A DNA stretch of 64,000 nt, from positions 45,349,149 through 45,413,148 of the forward strand of contig CM042180.1 of the NCBI GenBank assembly GCA_023376005.1, written 5' to 3'. Source of the stretch: Doryteuthis pealeii. Its lineage: Eukaryota; Mollusca; Cephalopoda; Myopsida; Loliginidae. How positions within the stretch are numbered: position 1 is the stretch's first letter; the number at the start of each line of letters is the position of its first letter. A program made the translations under genes and the position numbers. This document shows, one piece after another, positions 21,110-32,699 of the stretch. The notes under the pieces were generated by a model. That model was not told where the DNA came from. It was given only the letters and a program-made list of their open reading frames with translations, and did no database searches.

Positions 21110-21492
21110 TCTTCATACAATGACTGCTATTTACACAGTAGCATTGCAACCAACAAAGCCTTCATCAGATGATGACTCTGGGTTCAGGCATGGTTTCGGG
21201 GCCAAAGCATCATTACCACTAACCCCGAGCGCCCCAGCAGTATCTCACGATACCACCAGACTTTGTCGGTTTGATGTCACAATGTAGGACTGCCATATCC
21301 ACGCTGATGCGGTTAGAGCTTTCTCCTGAATCTTATTTAAGTATTCCTCTTGTCTGGTAGAGAAAGTCCAAGTTTAGACAAAAATGCCGAGGTTGAGTTG
21401 GCAATAAACCCCCGACATCCGACCTCAATGGGAAATACATCCGTTATCCATCCGTTTCTGACGCATTGTTCACGTAGGTCTTCATATTTTTC
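21110..21492 (-). pseudogene. Restriction-like endonuclease domain fragment of a non-LTR retroelement
   Basis: On the minus strand the codons read EKYEDLREQCVRNGW, then FPIEVGCRGFIANST, then a frameshifted KALTASAWIWQSYIVT, matching 32180-32535. The 3' UTR follows. This is the C-terminal REL-endonuclease region of R2/NeSL-type elements. RT is absent. Confidence 0.7.
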
Positions 21493-21705
21493 CATATTCT
21501 ATCTTTATCAGAAATTAAAAAATATTCATTACCTTAGTTGTTGCACAAATATTAGGCACCCAGTGAGAATATTAACTTGTTTTATTGAAGGAAATGTTTA
21601 CATAAAATCTCTCATTTTTTTTTCTCAATAGTTTAACAAATATTTGCCAATATTTACTGTCATTGAACTTGTGTTTCTTCAAATTTTTCTGACTTACAAT
21701 CAAAT

Positions 21706-22252
21706 AAAAGAAATTAACCTCCTAGAAACTGTACAGAGAGGTGCAACCAAGCGAGTACCCTCCATCAGGAATCTGCCATACTCTGAACGTCTCGCAGCCC
21801 TGGGAATGGATTCGTTGAAACTTCGGCGTCTGGCAACTGACCTGGTAAATGCTCATAAGGTCATTAATCATCTTAACAACAGCAACCTTGAGCACCTTTT
21901 TGATCTCCATCTCTCCAATACACGCGGACATGCCTACAAAGTCAGAAAACAGCACTGCTCACGTGACTTTTGGAAACATTTTTTGACGCTAAGAATTGCG
22001 GAGACATGGAATAAACTGCCTGCATCTGTTGTAGGCTGCCGGAGCACTGAATCTTTCAAAGCCTCCATGCTTCCTGTGGTCTGCCAACACTATACCTGAT
22101 GCCACTCTCCACATACACATGCACACACATATATGCATATTACTACTGTGAACTGTTCATGTTCCTGACACAACATTATTCTGTGTACTTGACATGAGAC
22201 TTTGATGAGTTGTGGTGCACCTGGGCACTGTACACAATAAATTTCATTATTA
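21706..22252 (+). pseudogene. CR1/Jockey-like LINE 3' end, longest open copy
   Basis: From INLLETVQRGATKRVPSI to VVCQHYT the frame is open (about 128 codons) with no RT motifs. The same C-terminal family is at 16625-17375 (minus) and 10236-10478. The UTR carries GTTCATGTTCCTGACAC, AATAAA at about 22237 and an (ATT)n tail. A Helitron lies 3 bp downstream, in the opposite orientation. Confidence 0.85.
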
Positions 22253-22255
22253 TTA

Positions 22256-22887
22256 CTAGCAAATATATGCACCCTCCGGGTGCAAGTATTTAAGTTTTAA
22301 TGTAATAAAATATAGTATTAAATTAGAAAGGCTAATAAAACTAAATGGGAAATGCAGATAAAAAAAGATTTGAAACAGAGGGAGTATAATCGAAACATAG
22401 AACAACTGAAACTTACTCTTCCATCACTCTCGTCTTTCATTGTTATTTTTTCTAATTTAAGTATTTACTTAAAAGAGTAAGTAAAGAATAAAATTACAGT
22501 TATTTCTTCTTGTCAATGGATTTCATTTAAGATTCATTGAAGAGATTGTTGTTTATATTCATTAAAATAAAACCAAACAGTTAGAAATCAATAATACTAA
22601 GCACATATTTATTAAAATCACATTTTTAATATCAATATGCAAATAAGCCTTTCCGTTCAAACTGTAAACCGCTATTTTGTTGTATATATAAATATAATTG
22701 CATGTTGTTTATATGTAGATATGGTCAACAGTAATAATAATGTAAAACAATTTTATTAATAATTGAGGTTTAGATAAAAAATGAAATCATTGAGAATGCG
22801 ATGTCAATAACTAAGGGAATTGTAACTTGAGTAGTAATATAGTTTCGGTTACAGACAGGAAAACAGACAATCTCCATTATAATAAGA
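22256..22887 (-). mobile_element. Non-autonomous Helitron, complete
   Basis: 5' TCTTATTATAATGGAGATTG at 22887 (minus strand), 3' hairpin GCACCCGGAGGGTGC and CTAG at 22256. It sits in the (ATT)n tail of the LINE, as does the copy at 10483. Confidence 0.88.
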
Positions 22888-23424
22888 TTATATTTTAGTT
22901 TCTTCAGGTAAAATAACATCAGATAAGATAGTTTGAATTATTTTGTTTCCTAATATAAAATGTCAATTTCTTAGCTGTTGCTTTTTTTTTACAAGGTTAT
23001 AGTAAGAAATGAATTTTTTTTTTTTTTTTTTTACTTATTTATCAAAAAATTATTTGTTTTAGCCAGATATTAGTTTTAGTTCAATTAATAAAAAAAAAAA
23101 AAATCGCTTGATTTTAATAATTAGTTGAAGTGTTTTCAACCATTTAGTTTTTTATATTATCTCATTTTGTAAAGAGTTTTATCACCCTCAAATAATAAGT
23201 TTATTTACATGTGTGTATTTGTTTTCAAACCAATTTATTAAAGGAACAAAAAATAACTCAACAATATAATTTAAGAAAAAAATTGTATGACTAACTAAAA
23301 TAACAAAATAACAGTTCTTTTAAAAAGTCTATTTCTTTTTCATAAACTCTTATGTATAAATTTGAAATAAGTGTTTTTTTTTATAGATTTTTAGAAGCAT
23401 TGTATGTATGTGTAAAATATAAAT
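22888..23424. other. AT-rich sequence with T and A homopolymers, no gene
   Basis: Long T run at about 23012-23031 and A run at about 23091-23103. Nothing else recognised. Confidence 0.6.
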
Positions 23425-23632
23425 TTGAAGGCAATTTACAATGCAATGTAATAGGTGTTAAATGATATTTATTTACCTAAATATTTTTGAGAAAATCTCA
23501 TCATCAGAGGCAGAAGCATCCGTTTTTTTTTATGCACCAAGCCGGCGTAATCTTTGTTGTTATTAAGTTGGAGGAACGCCAGATATTTTAACACCTATTA
23601 CATTGCATTGTAAATTGCCTTCAAATTTGTAT
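23425..23632. mobile_element. Foldback element with decayed hammerhead core
   Basis: Outer arms, about 40 bp (AAGGCAATTTACAATGCAAT and its mirror), lie at 23425-23466 and 23588-23626. On the minus strand CUGAUGA (23507-23501) is followed by a GAGA/TCTC stem, but GAAA has become AAAA and the cleavage site is unclear. Confidence 0.5.
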
Positions 23633-23915
23633 AAATTTGATTTTTATAGATTCAGATTTTTGATTTATTGTGGTTAGTAACTGTATAAACTTGTTATAAA
23701 ATCTGAAAATGTTGACATAAATCATTTGTTTATATTTTTGTTCCAGTTTTTTACACTTTTGTGTAATGAATAAACACTGTCTTTTATACCCACGGTATTC
23801 GTCAGAATCTTCATTATTTGGGAGAGTTAAACTACACGTAACATGACACAGCTGCAAAGCCTTGGGAAGGATAGAGCTGTATAATAGAAGTGTGATAATA
23901 TATGTAAATATTTTG
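23633..23915. other. AT-rich sequence, no gene seen
   Basis: Contains an AATAAAC signal-like hexamer near 23768. No frame with recognisable motifs. Confidence 0.5.
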
Positions 23916-26812
23916 AGTCTTAAACAAAATGGCATTACTTTTTGATTCCCCTATTATGGAGAAGTAGGGATGTGATCCACAGAGGACCAGCTTCATTTTC
24001 ATTATAGATGTTCCTGTATTGGTAATTATACCTGTCCTAAACAAAATGGCATTACTTTTTGACTCACCTATGTGGAGAAGTAGGGATGTGATTCACAGAG
24101 GACCAGCTTCATTTTGATTATAGATGTTCCTGTATTGGTAATTATACCTGTCCTAAACAAAATGGCATTACTTTTTGACTCACCTATGTGGAGAAGTAGG
24201 GATGTGATCCACAGAGGACCAACTTCATTTTGATTATAGATGTTCCTGTATTGGTAATTATACCTGTCCTAAACAAAATGGCATTACTTTTTGATTCCCC
24301 TATGTGGAGAAGTAGGGATGTGATCCACAGAGGACCAACTTCATTTTGATTATAGATGTTCCTGTATTGGTAATTATACCTGTCCTAAACAAAATGGCAT
24401 ACTTTTTGATTCCCCTATGTGGAGAAGTAGGGATGTGATCCACAGAGGACCAGCTTCATTTTGATTATAGATGTTCCTGTATTGGTAATTATACCTGTCC
24501 TAAACAAAATGGCATTACTTTTTGATTCCCCTATGTGAAGAAGTAGGGATGTGATCCACAGAGGACCAACTTCATTTTGATTATAGATGTTCCTGTATTG
24601 GTAATTATACCTGTCCTAAACAAAATGGCATACTTTTTGATTCCCCTATGTGGAGAAGTAGGGATGTGATCCACAGAGGACCAACTTCATTTTGATTATA
24701 GATGTTCATGTATTGGTAATTATACCTGTCCTAAACAAAATGGCATTACTTTTTGATTCCCCTATGTGAAGAAGTAGGGATGTGATCCACAGAGGACCAA
24801 CTTCATTTTCATTATAGATGTTCCTGTATTGGTAATTATACCTGTCCTAAACAAAATGGCATTACTTTTTGATTCCCCTATGTGGAGAAGTAGGGATGTG
24901 ATCCACAGAGGACCAACTTCATTTTGATTATAGATGTTCCTGTATTGGTAATTATACCTGTCCTAAACAAAATGGCATACTTTTTGATTCCCCTATGTGG
25001 AGAAGTAGGGATGTGATCCACAGAGGACCAGCTTCATTTTGATTATAGATGTTCCTGTATTGGTAATTATACCTGTCCTAAACAAAATGGCATTACTTTT
25101 TGATTCCCCTATATGGAGAAGTAGGGATGTGATCCACAGAGGACCAGCTTCATTTTGATTATAGATGTTACTGTATTGGTAATTATACCTGTCCTAAACA
25201 AAATGGCATTACTTTTTGATTCCCCTATGTGGAGAAGTAGGGATGTGATCCACAGAGGACCAACTTCATTTTGATTATAGATGTTCCTGTATTGGTAATT
25301 ATACCTGTCCTAAACAAAATGGCATACTTTTTGATTCCCCTATGTGGAGAAGTAGGGATGTGATCCACAGAGGACCAGCTTCATTTTGATTATAGATGTT
25401 CCTGTATTGGTAATTATACCTGTCCTAAACAAAATGGCATTACTTTTTGATTCCCTATGTGGAGAAGTAGGGATGTGATCCACAGAGGACCAGCTTCATT
25501 TTGATTATAGATGTTCCTGTATTGGTAATTATACCTGTCCTAAACAAAATGGCATACTTTTTGATTCCCCTATGAGGAGAAGTAGGGATGTGATCCACAG
25601 AGGACCAGCTTCATTTTGATTATAGATGTTCCTGTATTGGTAATTATACCTGTCCTAAACAAAATGGCATTACTTTTGATTCCCCTATGTGGAGAAGTAG
25701 GGATGTGATCCACAGAGGACCAGCTTCATTTTGATTATAGATGTTCCTGTATTGGTAATTATACCTGTCCTAAACAAAATGGCATTACTTTTTGATTCCC
25801 CTATGTGGAGAAGTAGGGATGTGATCCACAGAGGACCAGCTTCATTTTGATTATAGATGTTCCTGTATTGGTAATTATACCTGTCCTAAACAAAATGGCA
25901 TTACTTTTTGATTCCTCTATATGGAGAAGTAGGGATGTGATCCACAGAGGACCAGCTTCATTTTGATTATAGATGTTCCTGTATTGGTAATTATACCTGT
26001 CCTAAACAAAATGGCATTACTTTTTGATTCCCCTATGTGGAGAAGTAGGGATGTGATCCACAGAGGACCAACTTCATTTTGATTATAGATGTTCCTGTAT
26101 TGGTAATTATACCTGTCCTAAACAAAATGGCATACTTTTTGATTCCCCTATGTGGAGAAGTAGGGATGTGATCCACAGAGGACCAGCTTCATTTTGATTA
26201 TAGATGTTCCTGTATTGGTAATTATACCTGTCCTAAACAAAATGGCATTACTTTTTGATTCCCCTATATGGAGAAGTAGGGATGTGATCCACAGAGGACC
26301 AGCTTCATTTTGATTATAGATGTCCCTGTATTGGTAATTATACCTGTCCTAAACAAAATGGCATTACTTTTTGATTCCCCTATGTGGAGAAGTAGGGATG
26401 TGATCCACAGAGGACCAGCTTCATTTTGATTATAGATGTTCCTGTATTGGTAATTATACCTGTCCTAAACAAAATGGCATACTTTTTGATTCCCCTATGT
26501 GGAGAAGTAGGGATGTGATCCACAGAGGACCAGCTTCATTTTGATTATAGATGTTCCTGTATTGGTAATTATACCTGTCCTAAACAAAATGGCATTACTT
26601 TTTGATTCCCCTATGTGGAGAAGTAGGGATGTGATCCACAGAGGACCAGCTTCATTTTGATTATATGTTCCTGTATTGGTAATTATACCTGTCCTAAACA
26701 AAATGGCATTACTTTTTGATTCCCCTATATGGAGAATTAGGGATGTGATCCACAGAGGATGGCTTGGTAATTATACCTGTCCTAAACAAAATGGCATTAC
26801 TTTTTGACTCAC
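23916..26812. repeat. 116-bp satellite array 2, about 25 units
   Basis: Same mariner-end unit as array 1, but with GAGGACCA, CCTGTATTGGTAATTATACC and TGTCCTAAAC. A one-base deletion variant (GGCATACTTTTT) recurs near 24396, 24628, 24970, 25322, 25553, 26132 and 26478, often two or three units apart, which suggests higher-order amplification. The last unit is internally deleted (26755-26770), and the array ends in a TIR-like TTTTTGACTCACACTCGTA. Confidence 0.95.
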
Positions 26813-27022
26813 ACTCGTACATGTATGTGTGAGTGTTTTTTTATTTTTTTTTTTATTTTAAGTATGTTTCTGTGTATATATGTATATATCTTATGTGTGC
26901 ATAAGAAGATTCAATGGATGTGTGCATTTATGTGTCTTGGTATTTGGTATGTGTGTGCACATACGTATTCAAGAATGTGTTCTGGCGTATATTCACATTT
27001 GTATATGTAGATATTTTCTAGG
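26813..27022. repeat. 3' flank shared with satellite array 1 (empty LTR site)
   Basis: Paralogous to 13384-13494 plus 14306-14422. Contiguous through GGATGTGTGCATTT, so it shows the state before the LTR insertion at 13495-14305. Confidence 0.85.
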
Positions 27023-27237
27023 CTATTAAGTGGATTTAATAAACATGAGAATGTAATTATTTCCAGACATAGGTGTATTTTCAGGATAATTGGTGGATGT
27101 GTGTTTGTGTGAGTATGTGTATATGTCTGTGTGGTTATTTTGTACTCCAAAATTTGTTTTTGCATGCATGTATGTGTGTGTATGTGTGTGTGTGTATATA
27201 TGTGTGTGTGGTTTAGTGATTTGTTTGTTTGTTTGTT
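27023..27237. repeat. (TG)n-rich gap
   Basis: Degenerate TG/TATG microsatellite from 27092 to 27210. No gene. Confidence 0.7.
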
Positions 27238-27560
27238 TTGTTTTAGGGCATATCAACCTCAGTGGGTCATTTAATGCCAATAAAGTTTTGAAATAAATCA
27301 ATTCTTAATGGATAATACAATTTTTTTATAAATACATTTTTCTATTTAACCCATAGATGGGACCCTAACAGGTACTACCACTCCGGGTCAGAGTGGACCA
27401 GGGAGCAATGGTGATGAATGGGGTGCTCCACATTCCCCAAACCTCCAAAAGTGGAACCTCACCATCAGATAGAGTTTAACGTCATTCCCAGGACATCTAG
27501 ACCCGCAGTCACCGCCTTCTAGCACCCATATGATAAAAGGGGTTGGGGCTTGCCATAAGG
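27238..27560 (-). mobile_element. 560-bp dispersed element (family D), 3' half
   Basis: Minus-strand match to 60750-61160, ending with the tail phrase GGTTGATATGCCCTAAAAC. Family D is abundant in this window, has no coding sequence and a CAAAC-rich tail, so a SINE-like or LINE-derived origin is likely. Confidence 0.75.
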
Positions 27561-27654
27561 GCAATAGGGTTGGGGCAATCATGTGGTTTAGTGATGACTT
27601 ATTTTTATCAATGAAATATTTTTCTTTGATTAGAAGTAGTAAATAATCATCTGC

Positions 27655-27658
<4 letters not shown>

Positions 27659-27702
<44 letters not shown>
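27659..27702. repeat. (TA)n microsatellite
   Basis: About 22 TA units. Confidence 0.95.
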
Positions 27703-27704
<2 letters not shown>

Positions 27705-27809
27705 GCATTTTTCACTTTTTTTAATAATATAATATAATAAAATAGATTTATTTCACTTTTTATTTTAATTTTCTATCTTTCCTATTATTTAATAACTTTA
27801 CTTCTGTGT

Positions 27810-27957
27810 AGTAAAGTAAGGAGCTGATGGTAGGTGTGGCACTTCACCACAGACACAAAAACAATCTCCTTGGTCTAACGCTAGTGAAAAGGAGATAGAC
27901 TCCCTCGCTGATTGGCTGATACCAACTTTAGGCCACCCTGATGACTTTACTTACTTT
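27810..27957 (+). mobile_element. SINE family 1, 3' half
   Basis: Starts at GTAAAGTAAGGAGCTGATGG and runs to the ACTTTACTTAC tail; the tRNA head is missing. Confidence 0.8.
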
Positions 27958-28155
27958 TTAAATACCCTTGGGAAAGGTATGAATCCAATTCTCCCTCCAG
28001 TTATGAGAAAATAGCAGGTAGACTTGGCTCTTTAACCATGGCTAGGTAACCAGTCTAGGAAAAGGAAAAACTCTGAATTCAAACCTGTTAAACCCCACAT
28101 AAGAAATTGACCTTGGGTCACATCCTACTCATGCGGAGGTGTTGGTAAATATATA
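27958..28155 (+). mobile_element. SINE family 2, 3' part
   Basis: Matches 36950-37130: ATACCCTTGGGAAAGGTATG, then CATGGCTAGGTAACCAGTCT, then CCTTGGGTCACATCCTACTC. Confidence 0.8.
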
Positions 28156-28229
28156 TATTGAATTGAATTAAAATGTGAAAGTAAACTCTCTGTGGAAAAT
28201 GTATAATATTTCATTTAGGCCAATATAAA

Positions 28230-28855
28230 TCTTATTATAATGGAGATTCTGTGTTTGTTAGTCTGTAACTGAAACTATATCACTACTCAAATCACAATTC
28301 CCTTTGTTATTTACATCACATTCTCCATGATTTCAATTTTATTTCAACCTCAATTATTAATAAAATTTTTTTACATTATTAAAACTGTTGACCATATCTA
28401 CATACTATTAACATGCAATTGTATTTATATATACAACAAAATAGCAGTTTACATTGTGAACGGAAATACTAATTTGCATATTGATATTAAAAATTTGATT
28501 TAGATAAATATGTGCTTAGTATTATTGATTTCTAATTGTTTAGTTTTATCTTAATGAATAAGAGTAAAACATTCGGGAATAACTCTTAAAAGAAATCCAT
28601 TAACAAGAGGGAATATCTGTAATTTAATTCTTTACTTCCCATGTTAACAAAATAATTAATTTAGTAAAATTTAGCAAGAAAAGACGAGAGATGGAAGACT
28701 AAGTTTTCAGTTGTTCTATTTTTCGATTATACTCCCCTCTGATTTAAATCTTTTTATCTGCATTCGTATTTAGTTTCATCAACCTTTCTAATTTAATATA
28801 TTTTATTACATTGATACTTAAATACTAGCACCCGAAGGGTGCATATATTTACTAG
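28230..28855 (+). mobile_element. Non-autonomous Helitron, complete
   Basis: 5' TCTTATTATAATGGAGATTC, 3' hairpin GCACCCGAAGGGTGC and CTAG at 28852-28855 before T. 626 bp, no coding. Confidence 0.88.
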
Positions 28856-28866
28856 TAAATAAAATA

Positions 28867-29210
28867 ATGGTTAATCTTGAAGATACGCACTCCTGAAATT
28901 TTCAGCTTTCTGGAAGTTTTTAAACTTTATTATTAAAAAGAAAAAAATTATTGTTAAAAAGAAATCGTACAGAGACATTTATTAAAAAATGACCCAAATA
29001 ATTTCATATTTTTTGAAAAATACTCAAAATAATTTAATGTAAAAGAAAATTATTTTCCGAATTCAGATTTATTTCCTCGAGAAAAGCTTATCAAAAGAGC
29101 CTACCAGGCTGGCTCCAACTGGGGAACATTCTTTAAAAAAAAAAAAAAAAAAAAAAAAGAAAAAAGAAAACTGAAAAAATCTGGGAGTGCGTATCTTGAA
29201 GATAACCCTT
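28867..29210. mobile_element. MITE-like element with about 35-bp inverted ends
   Basis: Left end ATCTTGAAGATACGCACTCC (28873 onward) is mirrored at 29185-29207. The interior contains a CCTACCAGGCTGGCTC block also found in the big palindrome near 4815, and a long A run near 29137-29158. Confidence 0.7.
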
Positions 29211-29430
29211 TTTAAAAAAATTAAAATCAAATAGTTGCAGAAAGTTCTCGATCATTGCAAACATTCCAATGGCGTCAGCATATTACTGTTGGGACCACCT
29301 CTTCTTTAAATGAACCGATGGTAGTACTAATTGAAATGTGATATATCTGTGGTAAATATGAAAGCTTTTTTTTACGAAATCAATTCCACGGTGCTTGGCG
29401 CAGAAATGTAATCTATTTAGACGCCATTAA
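29211..29430. other. Gap upstream of the putative promoter, nothing recognised
   Basis: Base composition becomes more balanced approaching 29380-29480, the only such stretch for kilobases. Confidence 0.4.
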
Positions 29431-29439
29431 ACCGGAAGT
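29431..29439 (+). promoter_or_regulatory. ETS-type motif ACCGGAAGT, candidate promoter of the TFPT-like gene
   Basis: CCGGAAGT is the classical ETS/GABP site, often near start sites of housekeeping genes. It lies 970 bp before the start codon in a locally GC-richer patch that also has GCCATT. No TATA box fits. The start site itself is not determined, and an intron in the leader is possible. Confidence 0.35.
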
Positions 29440-29445
29440 AGCAAG

Positions 29446-30407
29446 TCGAGTTATCTCCCCTTGCCGTGTTGGGCCTTGCAGAGAGCGTGGAAGAAGAAAA
29501 ACGGAGGAAAAAATCCGGGAGAGAAAAGCTCCCGAAAAATAGATAATTAAGGGCTTTAAATTAGATAAATTATCTATTAGGGAGAGAAAAGAAAGGACTC
29601 TGCACTTTACTGCCACTCTAGGAAGATATCTGTTATTTCTTCGGGGTTTTTTTTGTCCTATAACTGAAATCGGTTGTGTGTATTCCAACAAGAGAAAAAA
29701 GTTTTGAAAATAAAAAAGGGACAAAATAAATATTTTCGTATTATCTTCTCTCCACTTAAAAAAAAATATTATTAATTGTCTCTTTTTTTAAAAAGAAAGT
29801 TCTAGAAGAAACAGAAGAAGAAAATACCTGGATTTTACCTTTTCTCCCGATTTTAAACAACTTGTTCAAAAACAAAAAGAAAAGATAAAAAAACAAAAAA
29901 CTCTAAATTCCGACATAATTATTTTTTGTTGGATGAATTGAACCACAAAAAACGAAAAGTTTTTTTAAAAAAATCTATAAAAAAAAACTCTCACAAAAAA
30001 ACACAAAAAAAATCTGTTTATATAAAACTTAAACAAAAAAGGAAACTGTATATTTACTTTAATAGTAAAAAATCAAAACATTAAAAAAGCACTAAAAAAT
30101 TAAACAAAAAAACATTTGACAATCTTAATCAAGAAAAAGAAAAAGACAGCAAAAATATAAAATAAATTGAAAAAAAAAAGACTTAAAAAAAAAGCAACAA
30201 AAATATATAGTTAATTAATTAAAAAAAAGATACTGTATTTAAGAAAAAAAAAAAAAAATATAAATTAAAAAAGACTTAAAAAATAACAAAAAAATATATA
30301 AATTAAAAAGACTATAAAAAAAATAAAATAAAGAAAAACTTGAGCATTTTGAAAAAAATATCTCTAAAAAGAAGAAGAAAAAAAAGGCCCAACCCCAAAA
30401 TTAAAGA
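29446..30407 (+). other. Probable 5' leader or upstream region of the TFPT-like gene
   Basis: Purine and AT-rich sequence with many A runs up to the start codon and no long frame. The ATG context is AAAGAATGG (purine at -3, G at +4), a favourable start. Confidence 0.4.
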
Positions 30408-30509
30408 ATGGCAGAAAGTCTTGAAGCAAAACTAGAAAAATACACCACCGAAAATATATTTTTACATAAATATTGTATCCTCAAAAAGAAATGTGATGTT
30501 CTCCAACAG
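30408..30509 (+). CDS. TFPT: TFPT/INO80F-like protein, coding exon 1
   Basis: Encodes 34 residues from MAESLEAKLEKYTTEN to KKKCDVLQQ, ending at a GTAAGA donor in phase 0. Together the five exons give 204 residues before the window ends. Residues 1-60 are an amphipathic coiled coil; residues 35-71 (NERIVNRIQHVKKLIKRF, then FLLGKLDEHGDNYR) match the core of TFPT, the F subunit of the metazoan INO80 nucleosome-remodelling complex. INO80 slides nucleosomes and exchanges H2A.Z in the nucleus; TFPT is an accessory subunit. Identification comes from recognising the NER...NR and LD-x-[YH]-GD-x-YR patterns, not from a search. Another small INO80-associated coiled-coil protein is the main alternative. 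Confidence 0.72.
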
Positions 30510-30824
30510 GTAAGAAAACAATTCATTTTATTAATTAATTATTTAATTACGTTTTAATTTTTTAAAAAAGAAGAAAATCCCATGTCATTTGCACGAACAG
30601 AACTTTATTTAAGACCTTAAGAGGCCCCTGGGCTAATAATACAATTTCGGGTACCCCCCCTTGATTAACGAATATTTTCTACCCCACACGTGTCTTTTAT
30701 ATGATATTCAGTAATTTAACCCTTGTTACATGTCTTTGTTCAATGAAATGTAAAATCCAGACAAAATTTTGCAAAACTAAAATAAACCTGTATCAAAAAA
30801 GTAGACTTTGAATTCAGTAACGTA

Positions 30825-31372
30825 TTTTTTTTTTACTATAATCTACCGGACAGACGTTAGTGGACTATGAAATGAAGTCCAGTGTATACATTTTTAATTT
30901 CTCAACTGGGATTTATAATTTTAATAAAAATGAAACTATAAGGAAAACATAAATTAATACGTTAATTCATTTATAAGTTAAAAAAACAACACATCATTAA
31001 TAGATGTTGTATAGACTTAAAGTTGTTGCGTAGTGATTCAGTTATACACTTTTTTGACCTCAAAGTTGTTATTATAAGCGAATTGAGATTATAAACTTTA
31101 TAATTTTCAGTTTGTTTCCGTATAGGACTTGATAAGTTTATAATTTATAAACTTATAAAGTCCTATACTAAAATAAACTGAAAATTACTATTATTTGCTG
31201 GTAATTTTGCCGAGTATTTAACGATATTTCTATTTCAGAGTAACAAAAAATAAAAAAATAAATAAAACAGTCCACTTTTGCAGTTCTTGCAATTAAAAAT
31301 ATATACATTGGACTTCATTTCATATTCCACTAATATCTGTCCAGTAGACTATGCTAAAAATTACGCCCCTGA
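30825..31372. mobile_element. MITE-like foldback in intron 1
   Basis: Arms about 30833-30900 and 31295-31365 are reverse complements (GACTATGAAATGAAGTCCA-type against its mirror). A second internal hairpin at 31085-31190 carries TTATAAACTT repeats on both sides. Confidence 0.7.
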
Positions 31373-31763
31373 ATTCATAGTCTACCCAAAATTTTGCAAA
31401 ACTAAAAAAACCTTATGAAAAATCTATATGTATGTATAATAAAAGAAATGCATCAAAATGTAAATGAGTCCCCTTTAAAAGGGTCCCTATCGAATATTTA
31501 AAATACCCACATAAAAGGGTCCCCTAAATTGTTTCAAATTAGTTAAAAGGAGTTTCATTAAATCTGAAAATAAGTGTCCTCTGTTCTTGCATCTTTAATT
31601 TTTGTTATATTTTTATCAGGAGCCTCAAAACTAAAGGGGACGCCCCTAGTCTTGGGACCCCTGGGTTGCAACCCATATATACATCCTGTACTGTGTATGA
31701 TGTTTATATTCTTTTTCTTGAAAATTCTTGAAATCTAAATTTCTTTTTCTTTTTTTAATTAAC
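31373..31763. other. AT-rich intron sequence, nothing recognised
   Basis: GGGTCCC-type short repeats near 31480-31520 and 31630-31660 hint at an old element end, without a complete structure. Confidence 0.4.
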
Positions 31764-32074
31764 ATTCCAGTTCATTCTTGCTCTTGGGCAGGGTCCTGTG
31801 GCTTCGGCTCTGGACCTTGATAAAATCAACAGTGTTGATCCCAGGGGGCCATGTCCCCCAGGCAACACCTGCTCCTTCGATTTAAAGGGGCAGAGCTGAG
31901 TTTATTGTCTGGTGCCTGAAGCGCCCCCTCTTGAAGGGGAATGCCGATGGGATCAACATATTTTTTGCACCCGCCTCCCATGAGCTTCGGTTCTTGGTTG
32001 GTTCCACATTGATAGGGCCTTGTGCCTAACCCATGCACTTGGGGTACGCTGTAAATATTCATTCCAGTTCATTC
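31764..32074. mobile_element. SINE-like element (family 3) with 14-bp target duplication
   Basis: A 283-bp insertion (31778-32060) is flanked by identical ATTCCAGTTCATTC copies (31764-31777 and 32061-32074). The body, with GATTTAAAGGGGCAGAG and CCTTGTGCCTAACCCATGCA, recurs at 33999-34295. Long, variable target duplications point to LINE-driven retrotransposition. Confidence 0.85.
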
Positions 32075-32179
32075 ATTGCCCTCGTAAATGTATAGATTAT
32101 TCATTTTATTTTGTATGCATGTCTTGATGTAACTATACAAATAAAACAATTAATGTGCGACTTGGAACATCAACTTGTT

Positions 32180-32535
32180 TTTTCAACTGAAATACGTTAA
32201 CGGCCCAGCGTCCTGATATTGTCATTTGGTCTGTTAATCAAAAGAAAGTTTTTATCGTTGAATTGACAGTTCCATTTGAAGAAAATCTTGACTGGGCCCA
32301 TCAGCGGAAGTTGGAAAAATATGAAGACCTACGTGAACAATGCGTCAGAAACGGATGGATAACAAATGTATTTCCCATCGAAGTCGGATGCCGGGGATTT
32401 ATTACCAACTCAACCTCTGCATTTTTGTCTAAACTTGGACTTTCTCCACCAGACAAGAGGAAATACATAAAAAAGATCCAGAAGAAAGCTCTAACCGCAT
32501 CAGCATGGATATGGCAGTCCTATATTGTGACATGA
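32180..32535 (+). pseudogene. REL-endonuclease domain fragment, R2/NeSL-type retroelement
   Basis: Reads RPDIVIWSVNQKKVFIVELT (the PD...E-L-T metal-site pattern of restriction-like endonucleases), then WAHQRKLEKYEDLREQC, FPIEVGCRGFITNS, and a C-terminal KALTASAWIWQSYIVT before the stop. The upstream RT is missing. The first Met codon at 32263 lies inside the domain, so it is not a true start. The 3' UTR to about 32690 is shared with the minus-strand copy at 21110-21492. Confidence 0.75.
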
Positions 32536-32699
32536 AACCGACAAAGTCTGGTGGTATCGTGAGATACTGCTGGGGCGCTCTGGGTTAGTGGTAATGATGC
32601 TTCGGCCCCGAAACCATGCCTGAACCCAGAGTCATCATCTGATGAAGGCTTTGTTGGTTGCAATGCTACTGTCTAAATAGCAGTCATTGTATGAAGATT

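Noticed and set aside
32635..32665. CTGATGAAGG considered as a hammerhead core
   Set aside because: No GAAA box or helix III follows; it is part of the retroelement 3' UTR, and the mirrored copy at 21160 also lacks them.
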